Shown: piece after piece, positions 1-6,484 of the stretch
How positions within the stretch are numbered: the stretch's first letter is position 1
Layout: the number at the start of each line of letters is the position of its first letter
Assembly (NCBI GenBank): GCA_038121105.1
Contig: JAYONB010000026.1
Location: forward strand, 1-17,667
DNA: 17,667 bases
Origin: CALJDF01 sp038121105
Lineage (GTDB): Bacteria > Pseudomonadota > Alphaproteobacteria > SHVP01
Direction: 5' to 3'
The notes under the pieces: model-generated
Databases searched by the model: none
What the model saw: only the letters and a program-made list of their open reading frames with translations
Told to the model about the DNA's origin: nothing
Position numbers and translations under genes: made by a program

Positions 1-53
1 CAAACCGTCCGGGCTCTCTCATAGAAACTGGACCACTGATCTGGGGCAGGTCA
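1..53 (-). mobile_element. Terminal end of a probable IS3-family insertion sequence (partial)
   Basis: Read on the minus strand from base 53, the sequence begins TGACCTGCCCC and continues with a GTGGTCCA block. This resembles the terminal inverted repeats of many IS3-family elements, which begin with TGA and have a CTGCCCC-like block. The coding homology of the neighbouring ATP-grasp fragment stops exactly at base 54, which fits an element edge. The rest of the element, including any transposase, would lie left of the window. I see no transposase here, so the assignment rests on the terminus and on the abrupt loss of homology. Confidence 0.45.
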
Positions 54-200
54 GCGGCGACGGAATTCGGCCTTCGGCGTGTCGTTCAGCCAAGACTCGA
101 GATTCCGGTAAGCGGCGCGGACTTGCCCCTCGCCATCGCGCATCTCGTCAAAAAACGTGCTGGCGGGCGGGTGCGATGAAGCAGTTTCTGCGGGTGGCAT
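51..200 (-). pseudogene. N-terminal stump of a circularly permuted ATP-grasp protein (DUF404/COG2308 type)
   Basis: From the ATG at 200 the minus strand encodes 49 residues. Residues 17-49 contain FDEMRDGEGQVRAAYRNLESW, split here as FDEMRDGEGQ then VRAAYRNLESW, followed by LNDTPKAEFRRR. This is the typical beginning of the roughly 470-residue circularly permuted ATP-grasp proteins (FDEM...G.VR..Y..L..WL), often found with alpha-E and transglutaminase-like genes that build small peptides. The usual text continues with an acidic stretch and LFRRIGITF, but here a TGA follows at once. That TGA (51-53) is the outermost triplet of the apparent IS end, so the insertion supplies the stop codon. No good Shine-Dalgarno precedes the ATG, so the exact start is uncertain. 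The product is almost certainly non-functional unless an intact copy exists elsewhere. Confidence 0.6.
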
Positions 201-245
201 TAACGCTACTCTAACAGATGCTTTCGAACTCTGCGACCGGCGGCC

Positions 246-530
246 CTATTCCTGCACCGCGAGCAGGACCTCGCGCGCAACCTTCTGCTCGCGATCGTCG
301 AGATCGAACACGATAAAGACCGCTTCGCCCTGCCGAATTTCTTCGGCCACAACCGATTCGGCCAGGATGAACATTTCGCCGTCTACCAACGTCAACAAGC
401 GTCGGTCGAGGTCGACCGACTCGACGATGCCCTCGGCCTCCTCGGCCCAGACTGTTGGCGTCGCCAGGGATGCCAACAGAATGAAGAACCCCGCGACCGC
501 CATGGTACGTAACGGACCGAAGCGCCCCAT
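246..530 (-). CDS. Small secreted DUF1344-family protein
   Basis: This 94-residue protein has a Sec-type signal peptide: a basic start (MGRFGPLR), a hydrophobic core around residues 9-27 and a probable cut after VWA near residue 29. The mature part of about 65 residues has alternating short beta-strand-like stretches (AEGIVESVDL, LLTLVDGEMF, GEAVFIVFDL) and a VD/LDDR pattern. This fits the DUF1344 family of small alphaproteobacterial periplasmic proteins, whose function is unknown. The start is supported by a GGAGAGG Shine-Dalgarno five bases upstream of the ATG. It sits downstream of rpoD on the same strand but beyond the rpoD terminator, so it likely has its own promoter. The disrupted ATP-grasp gene follows 45 bases later. 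Confidence 0.7.
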   Translation of the reverse strand: MGRFGPLRTMAVAGFFILLASLATPTVWAEEAEGIVESVDLDRRLLTLVDGEMFILAESVVAEEIRQGEAVFIVFDLDDREQKVAREVLLAVQE

Positions 531-569
531 CGGTGCCTCTCCATGCCGTTCATCTGCCCCGGCACGCCC

Positions 570-597
570 ATTGTCGCGCGCCGGTGTGGGATGGCAA
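570..597 (-). promoter_or_regulatory. Candidate sigma-70 promoter for the DUF1344 gene
   Basis: On the minus strand, TTGCCA (592-597) is followed after 16 bases by GACAAT (570-575). These match the -35 and -10 consensus at five and four of six positions. The site lies between the rpoD terminator and the DUF1344 start. It was found by eye only. Confidence 0.3.
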
Positions 598-647
598 GGT
601 CGGGTGGCGTGAGGCCCACAAAACTGCGGATTTGCACCGCACGAACG

Positions 648-676
648 AAAAAGCCGGGCGCGTGGCCCGGCTTTTT
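648..676 (-). terminator. Intrinsic terminator of the yqeY-dnaG-rpoD operon
   Basis: A 12-base-pair inverted repeat, AAAAAGCCGGGC and GCCCGGCTTTTT, encloses a five-base loop. It begins 22 bases past the rpoD stop and ends in a T run. The flanking A and T runs make it symmetrical, so it could act on both strands, but only the minus strand has a gene reading into it. Confidence 0.9.
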
Positions 677-697
677 GTCGCGCCGCTGAGCGCCGGA

Positions 698-2644
698 TTA
701 GTTGTCGAGGAAACTGCGGAGTTTGCGCGAGCGCGAGGGGTGCTTGAGTTTGCGCAAGGCTTTGGCTTCGATCTGACGGATACGTTCGCGCGTGACCGAG
801 AATTGCTGGCCGACCTCTTCGAGCGTGTGATCGGTGTTCATGCCGATGCCGAAGCGCATGCGCAGGACGCGTTCTTCGCGTGGCGTAAGTGACGCCAAGA
901 CCCGCGTGGTGGTATCGCGCAGGTTGGATTGGATCGCCGAATCGATCGGCAGGATCGCATTCTTATCCTCGATGAAATCGCCGAGGTGCGAATCTTCTTC
1001 GTCGCCGATCGGCGTTTCGAGTGAGATCGGCTCTTTGGCGATCTTGAGGACCTTGCGCACCTTGTCGAGCGACATACCGAGTTTCTCGGCGAGCTCTTCG
1101 GGAGTCGGCTCGCGCCCGATTTCGTGCAGCATTTGGCGCGAGGTACGGACCAACTTGTTGATGGTCTCGATCATGTGCACCGGAATACGAATGGTGCGCG
1201 CCTGATCGGCGATCGAGCGCGTGATGGCCTGGCGGATCCACCAGGTGGCGTAGGTCGAGAACTTGTAGCCGCGGCGGTATTCGAACTTATCGACCGCTTT
1301 CATCAGGCCGATGTTGCCTTCTTGAATGAGGTCGAGGAACTGCAAGCCGCGGTTGGTGTATTTCTTGGCGATCGAGATGACGAGCCGCAGGTTGGCTTCG
1401 ACCATTTCTTTCTTGGCGCGCGCCGCGGCGCGTTCGCCCTTTTGCACGCGGTGGACGATGCGCTTGAACTCGGCGATATCGAGACCGACAAGCTGCGAGA
1501 CTTCGGCGAAATGCGCGCGGATCGTTTTGATTTCGTCGCGGTATTCCTTGGTGAACTCGGACCAGCCTTTTTGCTTGAGGCGGCTGACCCGGCGAAGCCA
1601 GTTGGGATCGAGTTCGTTGCCGGTGTGCTGCTCCAGGAACGACTCGCGTTCCACGGCGCAGGCCTCGGCCATCGCCCAAAGCTCTTTCTCCATGTTCACG
1701 ATACGGCGGTTGAGACCGTAAAGCTGATCAACCAGCGCCTCGATCCGACCGTTGTTGAGGTGCACGCCTTCGATCAGATCGACCAACTCTTTGGTCAGCT
1801 TGTCGTAGCGCCGACCTTGGGCGGTGGTGATCTTCTCTTTGGCGAGCGCGGCCTCGACGGTGGCGTCGTGCAGCTTGGCGAGTTTCTTGTAGGTCTTTGC
1901 AATCTCGTCGAATTTTTTGAGGATCTTGGGCAGCAGCTGCTCTTCCATCGCGGCGAGCGGGACGGAGGCTTCGTCGTCCTCGTCATCGTCGTCGTTGGCG
2001 GCCTTTGCCGCGGCGGGACTGCCCGGGGCAGGCGCCGGCGGGGCCGAAGGGGTGCCCGGGGCGCCCGGCGCCGAGGTACCGGGCTTGCCGCCATAGGTCG
2101 CGTCGAGATCGATAATATCGCGCAGCAAGGCGCGGCCCTCTTTGAGGTCGTCGCGCCACTGGACGATCGCCATCATCGTGAGCGGGCTTTCGCCAAGGCC
2201 GGAAATCATCTCCTCACGACCCGCCTCGATGCGCATGGCGATTTCGATTTCGCCCTGGCGCGACAGCAATTCGATCGACCCCATTTCCCGCAGGTACATG
2301 CGCACCGGATCATCGGTCCGGTCGAGCTCTTCCTTGGGCGTCGTGGTGGTCAGCTCTTTGCTGGTCGAGGGTTTTTCCTCGGTCGTCTCTTCGGCTTCGT
2401 CTTCGCTTTCGACGACGTTGATACCCATCTCGGAGAGCATCGCCATGGTGTCCTCGATCTGCTCGGAGTTCACCTGGTCTTGCGGCATGGCTTCATTGAT
2501 TTCGTCGTAGGTGACGTAACCGCGCTCCTTGGCCTTTTGCAGGAGCTTTTTGACATCCTTGTTGACTGAATCGATCAGCGGGCTATCGCCCGACTCGTCG
2601 GTTTGCTTTTCAGGCTCGGCGGTCTTTGCGGTCTTGGTGGCCAT
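698..2644 (-). CDS. rpoD: Primary RNA polymerase sigma factor RpoD (sigma-70)
   Basis: This 648-residue housekeeping sigma factor directs RNA polymerase to -35/-10 promoters. Region 1.1 spans about residues 20-80. Region 1.2 begins at DDPVRMYLREMG (111-122). A non-conserved linker follows, rich in Pro and Ala (about 188-215) and with an acidic DDDDEDDE run near 218. Region 2 runs about 413-485 and includes the -10 reading helix YATWWIRQAITR (465-476). Region 3 starts at IRIPVHMIETINK (486). Region 4 has the -35 helix-turn-helix LEEVGQQFSVTRERIRQIEAK (about 608-628), and the protein ends in the usual FLDN. The length is normal for Alphaproteobacteria. AGGAG lies 11 bases before the ATG. The gene follows dnaG after 58 bases with no terminator between them, as in the classical macromolecular-synthesis operon. 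Confidence 0.99.
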   Translation of the reverse strand: MATKTAKTAEPEKQTDESGDSPLIDSVNKDVKKLLQKAKERGYVTYDEINEAMPQDQVNSEQIEDTMAMLSEMGINVVESEDEAEETTEEKPSTSKELTTTTPKEELDRTDDPVRMYLREMGSIELLSRQGEIEIAMRIEAGREEMISGLGESPLTMMAIVQWRDDLKEGRALLRDIIDLDATYGGKPGTSAPGAPGTPSAPPAPAPGSPAAAKAANDDDDEDDEASVPLAAMEEQLLPKILKKFDEIAKTYKKLAKLHDATVEAALAKEKITTAQGRRYDKLTKELVDLIEGVHLNNGRIEALVDQLYGLNRRIVNMEKELWAMAEACAVERESFLEQHTGNELDPNWLRRVSRLKQKGWSEFTKEYRDEIKTIRAHFAEVSQLVGLDIAEFKRIVHRVQKGERAAARAKKEMVEANLRLVISIAKKYTNRGLQFLDLIQEGNIGLMKAVDKFEYRRGYKFSTYATWWIRQAITRSIADQARTIRIPVHMIETINKLVRTSRQMLHEIGREPTPEELAEKLGMSLDKVRKVLKIAKEPISLETPIGDEEDSHLGDFIEDKNAILPIDSAIQSNLRDTTTRVLASLTPREERVLRMRFGIGMNTDHTLEEVGQQFSVTRERIRQIEAKALRKLKHPSRSRKLRSFLDN

Positions 2645-2702
2645 ACTAAAGTCTGCTCCTGCATTCGGCTGACGCCGGATGGTGTTTCGCCGGTGACCGC
2701 GT

Positions 2703-4568
2703 TTACGCTGAATTCAACAGATTGCCCCGGGTTCGAACACCTTGGGTGCCACCCAGTTCTTCCTGTAGCGACGTAACGCGATCTCGCTTTTCTTCGCTGG
2801 AATCCTCAGCAAATTCCAACCATGCGGATTCGATTTCTTTTTGTAAGGACGCGCGCCCGTGCAAAGCCATTGCCTCACGCCAGGCGTGTTCGGTCTCCTC
2901 CAACGCAGTATCGGCCCGCAGGTTTGGATTCACCCGCACCACCGCAGCTATCAGGCGTTTTGCAATTTCACCGAACCCTTGCTTCGCCAATTGGTCGTGA
3001 AGGGTTTCGCTGTCAAGGCCGGCCACGGTAGCCGAGGCTTGTAATATCGCCCCGCGCAGCCTGTCAAGGTTGCTATCGGCCAGGTGGACGGCGGCAAAGG
3101 CCTCCTCGGCGGTGGCGAGGATTTCGGGCACCAGCAGGGGCGCGCCGACGATAAAGGCCTCGCGCCCGGTGGCTTCCTCGCCCCGAGCCAACGAAGTCTG
3201 TCGCAGCAACGGCGAGGAACCGCGCCGAAACCCGCTGGGACGGGGCACTTTGGCCCCCCAATCGCGCGACCGGGCGGCGGTACCGCCGCGATTGCGGGGG
3301 CCGCCGAATTCCTCTTCCATCCGCGCTCGGAACAACCTTTGGTAGGCATCCCGAACATCGGAATCGCGGATTTCGCGACAGAGCGTCTCCAGGCGCGATC
3401 GCAACCCGGCTTCGCGCTCCGGGGAATCCACGGGTTGGGCGCGGCGTTCCTTCCACCACAACAATTCATTCATCGGGACGGCCGCGTCGAGCACCTGGCG
3501 CATGGCGTCGGCCCCCCGATCGCGCACCAAGCTGTCCGGATCCTCGCCCTCGGGCAATTGGGCGAAGCGCAAACTGTAACCCGGCTTGAGCAACGGCAAA
3601 GCACGTTCCGCTGCAGCCAACGCCGCACGGCGCCCCGCCGCATCGCCATCGAGACAGACCACGGGCTCGGGCGCAAAACGCCACAGCAAGCCGATCTGTT
3701 CCTCGGTCAAAGCCGTCCCGAGTGGGGCAACCGCATTGGCAAAACCGCCATCGGCAAGCGCGATGACGTCCATATAGCCTTCGGTCACGATCGCGGTACC
3801 GGCCTCGCGGATCGGTTGGCGGGCCTGAAACAAGCCGTAAAGCGTGCGTCCTTTATGAAACAGGCCGGTTTCGGGCGAATTCAGGTATTTGGCGCGCGCG
3901 TCGCCCAGCGCGCGACCCCCGAAGGCAACCACCCGGCCACGCGAATCCAAGATCGGGAACATCAGACGGTTGCGGAACCGGTCGAAGGTCGCCCCGCCAT
4001 CTTCCGGTTTGACGACGAGCCCGGTTTCGATGAGCTGGGCTTCGCTCACCTCGCGTGCCAATAGCGCATCCTTGAGCATGGTGCGCCCATTGGGCGCGAA
4101 GCCGAGACGGAAGTCCGTCACCGCCGCAGGCGACACGCCGCGCTTCTCCAGATAGCCGCGCGCGCTGGTGCCGCCGTTCGACTTGAGCTGATCGGCGTAC
4201 CAGGTCGCTGCTTTGTCCATCACCTCGTGCAATGTGGCGGAACGTCGGGCCGCCTCCGCCGCCGCAGGCGATAGTTGCGGCACCTCCATGCCGGCGACGC
4301 CGGCAAGCTGTTCGACCGTTTCGGGAAATTGGAGGTTCTCGGTATTCATCACGAAATCGAACACCGAACCGTGCGCGCCGCATCCGAAGCAGTGATAGAA
4401 AGCTTTGTCGTCGCTGACCGTGAAAGAAGGCGTCTTTTCGTTATGGAACGGACATAGGCCGGTATATTCGCCGCGCGGCCCTTTACGCAGTTTGACGCGG
4501 CGACCCACGATATCGCTCAGGACAAGTCGGCTCTTAAGCTCGTCGAGAAAGGCGGGCGGGAACGCCAT
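2703..4568 (-). CDS. dnaG: DNA primase DnaG
   Basis: DnaG makes the RNA primers for Okazaki fragments and acts with the replicative helicase DnaB. The 621-residue product has the N-terminal zinc-binding domain with Cys39, His42, Cys60 and Cys63 (CPFH...HCFGC). Next comes the catalytic core with a TOPRIM fold: the EGYMD motif with Glu263, then the metal-binding DGD motif at 307-309. A variable linker around 420-470 is rich in Arg and Gly, and a C-terminal helicase-interaction region extends to the end. The length is typical. It lies between yqeY (44-base gap) and rpoD (58-base gap) on the same strand, so the three genes are probably co-transcribed. No frameshift or missing catalytic residue is visible. 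Confidence 0.98.
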   Translation of the reverse strand: MAFPPAFLDELKSRLVLSDIVGRRVKLRKGPRGEYTGLCPFHNEKTPSFTVSDDKAFYHCFGCGAHGSVFDFVMNTENLQFPETVEQLAGVAGMEVPQLSPAAAEAARRSATLHEVMDKAATWYADQLKSNGGTSARGYLEKRGVSPAAVTDFRLGFAPNGRTMLKDALLAREVSEAQLIETGLVVKPEDGGATFDRFRNRLMFPILDSRGRVVAFGGRALGDARAKYLNSPETGLFHKGRTLYGLFQARQPIREAGTAIVTEGYMDVIALADGGFANAVAPLGTALTEEQIGLLWRFAPEPVVCLDGDAAGRRAALAAAERALPLLKPGYSLRFAQLPEGEDPDSLVRDRGADAMRQVLDAAVPMNELLWWKERRAQPVDSPEREAGLRSRLETLCREIRDSDVRDAYQRLFRARMEEEFGGPRNRGGTAARSRDWGAKVPRPSGFRRGSSPLLRQTSLARGEEATGREAFIVGAPLLVPEILATAEEAFAAVHLADSNLDRLRGAILQASATVAGLDSETLHDQLAKQGFGEIAKRLIAAVVRVNPNLRADTALEETEHAWREAMALHGRASLQKEIESAWLEFAEDSSEEKRDRVTSLQEELGGTQGVRTRGNLLNSA

Positions 4569-4591
4569 CCCTAGAAAGTCCTATGGCTCGT

Positions 4592-4611
4592 GGCGCGGTT
4601 CACCCCGCGCC
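4592..4611 (-). other. GC-rich hairpin between yqeY and dnaG
   Basis: GGCGCGG and CCGCGCC form a seven-base-pair stem with a six-base loop directly after the yqeY stop. No T run follows on the minus strand, so it is probably not a full terminator. It could modulate message stability or the relative expression of dnaG. Confidence 0.35.
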
Positions 4612-4612
4612 C

Positions 4613-5068
4613 TCAGGTCAAACGCTGCTTGGCGATTTTGCTGGCGCGACCAAAATCCATCTTGCCGGCATAGCGCTTGCGGAGCGCCGACATGATCTGC
4701 CCCATATCCTTAAGAGCGGAGGCCCCGACCTCGTCAATCACCGATCCTACCGCGGTGGCGATCTCGTCTTCGTCCATCTGGCGCGGCAGATATTCTTGGA
4801 TGATGTCGATTTCTTCTTGTTCTTGCTCGGCGAGTTCCAGCCGACCGCCTTGTTCGTAGAGTTTGATCGATTCGCGACGCTGCCGAATCATGGTCTGCAG
4901 CATGCCGAGGATCTCCTCGTCGGGCAGTCCCTCGCCCCGACCCTCCCCGCGCGCCGCGATGTCACGGTCTTTGAGTGCGGCAAGGATGAGACGCAAGGTA
5001 GAGACCCGACGGGTTTCTTTCGCCTTTTGGGCCTTTTTTAAGGCCTCGCTCAGGTCTTCGCGGAGCAT
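4613..5068 (-). CDS. yqeY: GatB/YqeY domain-containing protein
   Basis: The 151-residue product matches YqeY, a stand-alone all-helical protein related to the C-terminal tail of the GatB amidotransferase subunit. Typical features are the start MLREDLSEALKKAQKAKE, the TLRLILAALKDRDIAAR stretch (about 24-40), a long helical IRQRRESIKLYEQGGR segment, the IIQEYLPRQMDEDEI motif (about 89-103) and the closing DMGQIMSALRKRYAGKMDFGRAS block. The tail part of GatB contacts tRNA, but the role of free YqeY is unclear. It is the first gene of the minus-strand operon with dnaG and rpoD, a common arrangement in Alphaproteobacteria. Its promoter must lie in the divergent region shared with carA. Confidence 0.95.
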   Translation of the reverse strand: MLREDLSEALKKAQKAKETRRVSTLRLILAALKDRDIAARGEGRGEGLPDEEILGMLQTMIRQRRESIKLYEQGGRLELAEQEQEEIDIIQEYLPRQMDEDEIATAVGSVIDEVGASALKDMGQIMSALRKRYAGKMDFGRASKIAKQRLT

Positions 5069-5102
5069 GGTTTTGATACCGGGTTAGTCACGACGGCGCG
5101 TC

Positions 5103-5132
5103 ATCCTACTGCAAGCCCGATGTTGGGAGCAA
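5103..5132 (-). promoter_or_regulatory. Candidate promoter of the yqeY-dnaG-rpoD operon
   Basis: On the minus strand TTGCTC (5127-5132) and TAGGAT (5103-5108) are 18 bases apart, in the right place for the operon. Both matches to consensus are modest. A DnaA box lies 10 bases upstream of the -35 element. Confidence 0.25.
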
Positions 5133-5142
5133 ACCACGCGAC

Positions 5143-5151
5143 TGTGGATAA
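5143..5151 (-). promoter_or_regulatory. Perfect DnaA box
   Basis: The minus strand reads TTATCCACA, the consensus nine-base site for the replication initiator DnaA. It lies in the 246-base divergent region between yqeY and carA, just upstream of the presumed operon promoter. Only one box was seen here, so this is not a replication origin. Regulation of the primase operon is the more likely role, if there is one. Confidence 0.5.
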
Positions 5152-5189
5152 CTCATTGATTTATTTTGAATAATCGCCCCTACCCGCGC

Positions 5190-5218
5190 TTGACGGCGGC
5201 ATGCCTTTTGCTTAGTTT
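5190..5218 (+). promoter_or_regulatory. Candidate sigma-70 promoter of carAB
   Basis: TTGACG (5190-5195) and TAGTTT (5213-5218) are separated by exactly 17 bases. The -35 matches the consensus at five of six positions and the -10 at four. It would give a leader of about 90 bases before the carA start. No recognisable arginine or purine operator was seen. Confidence 0.45.
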
Positions 5219-5314
5219 TCCGCCAAATTTGTGCACCGCCATAAGACTTCCTGACATTTCAGCGGCTTAGCGTGGCGCACTCCCTAACCTCCCCCCTTGC
5301 GGGAATATCGGTAC

Positions 5315-6484
5315 ATGGCGACACAGCCTGAACACACGGCCCGGGTGGCAGCGCACAACGCCCCGGCCGTATTGGTTTTGGCTGACGGGACGGTCTTGCG
5401 CGGGACCGGACTCGGCGCCCAGGGGCGGTGCCTTGGCGAGGTCTGCTTCAACACCTCGATGACCGGGTATCAGGAGATCATCACCGATCCCTCGTATGCC
5501 GGGCAGATCATTACCTTCACCTTTCCCCATATCGGCAACGTCGGCGCCAACGACGAAGACAACGAAACCACGACACCTGCGGCGCGCGGGGTCATTGTGC
5601 GCGCCGATGTCACAGACCCCTCCAATCAGCGGGCGCTGAAACACCTCGATGCGTGGCTTAAGTCGCAAAACCTGGTCGGCATTTCCGGTATCGATACGCG
5701 CCGCCTCACGCGGCTGATCCGCGATGCCGGGCCGCAGACCGGCGTGATCGCACACGAGGCGGGCGGAACTCCCGCGACGGCGGATTTGCTTGAAGAGGCC
5801 CGTGCCTGGCCAGGCCTTGAAGGCATGGATCTCGCCATAGAGGTGAGCTGTAAGCAGCACTACGCCTGGTCCGAAACGACCTGGCGGCTGGGCGCCGGTT
5901 ATGGGCAGCTCAAGGCGCCCAAGCACAAGGTCGTCGCGGTCGACTTTGGGGCCAAGCACAACATCCTGCGCTGCCTTGCCGCGGCGGGCTGCGAGGTCGT
6001 TGTGGTGCCGGCGACGGCAACCGCCGAGGACGTGCTGCGCCACAAACCCGACGGTGTCTTCCTTTCCAACGGCCCCGGCGATCCGGCCGCGACCGGTGAA
6101 TACGCCGTGCCCATGATCCGAGACGTCATCGATACAGGTATCCCGTTATTTGGAATTTGCTTGGGCCATCAATTGCTGGCCCGCGCGCTCGGGGCCAAAA
6201 CCTTCAAGATGCACATGGGCCATCGCGGGGCGAACCACCCGGTCAAAGACCTCGCCACCGGTCGTGTGGAAATCACCAGCCAGAACCATGGCTTCGTCGT
6301 CGATGCTGACGCCCTGCCCGACGGCGTCTCGGCAACGCATATCTCGCTCTTCGACAACACGCTGGAAGGCCTCAGGGTCGACGGCAAACCGGTGTTCAGC
6401 GTGCAGTACCACCCCGAAGCCTCCCCCGGCCCGCAGGACAGTGATTACCTGTTCGAACGGTTCGTCGATTTGATGGCCCGCTAA
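5315..6484 (+). CDS. carA: Carbamoyl-phosphate synthase small subunit
   Basis: CarA hydrolyses glutamine and passes ammonia to CarB to make carbamoyl phosphate for arginine and pyrimidine synthesis. The 389-residue product has the N-terminal CPSase small domain (GEVCFNTSMTGYQEIITDPS near 41-60) and a C-terminal class I glutamine amidotransferase domain. The catalytic residues are Cys282 in GICLGHQ, and His366 and Glu368 in YHPE. The reading frame also allows a TTG six codons earlier at 5297, but that start has no Shine-Dalgarno. The ATG at 5315 has a GGGA element upstream and gives the usual N-terminus, so I chose it. The stop TAA overlaps the carB ATG by one base (TAATG), which indicates translational coupling. 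Confidence 0.97.
   Translation: MATQPEHTARVAAHNAPAVLVLADGTVLRGTGLGAQGRCLGEVCFNTSMTGYQEIITDPSYAGQIITFTFPHIGNVGANDEDNETTTPAARGVIVRADVTDPSNQRALKHLDAWLKSQNLVGISGIDTRRLTRLIRDAGPQTGVIAHEAGGTPATADLLEEARAWPGLEGMDLAIEVSCKQHYAWSETTWRLGAGYGQLKAPKHKVVAVDFGAKHNILRCLAAAGCEVVVVPATATAEDVLRHKPDGVFLSNGPGDPAATGEYAVPMIRDVIDTGIPLFGICLGHQLLARALGAKTFKMHMGHRGANHPVKDLATGRVEITSQNHGFVVDADALPDGVSATHISLFDNTLEGLRVDGKPVFSVQYHPEASPGPQDSDYLFERFVDLMAR

Noticed and set aside
1124..2569. Open frame of 481 codons antisense to rpoD
   Set aside because: It mirrors the rpoD codons and has no ribosome binding site or recognisable domain. rpoD is unambiguous on the other strand.
3084..4064. Open frame of 326 codons antisense to dnaG
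   Set aside because: It is a shadow of the conserved primase core, with no family resemblance.
5297..5314. TTG start six codons upstream in carA
   Set aside because: It has no Shine-Dalgarno. The ATG at 5315 has a GGGA element and a usual N-terminus.
5069..5314. Replication origin suggested by the DnaA box
   Set aside because: Only a single box was seen, without a cluster, an AT-rich unwinding region or origin-associated genes.
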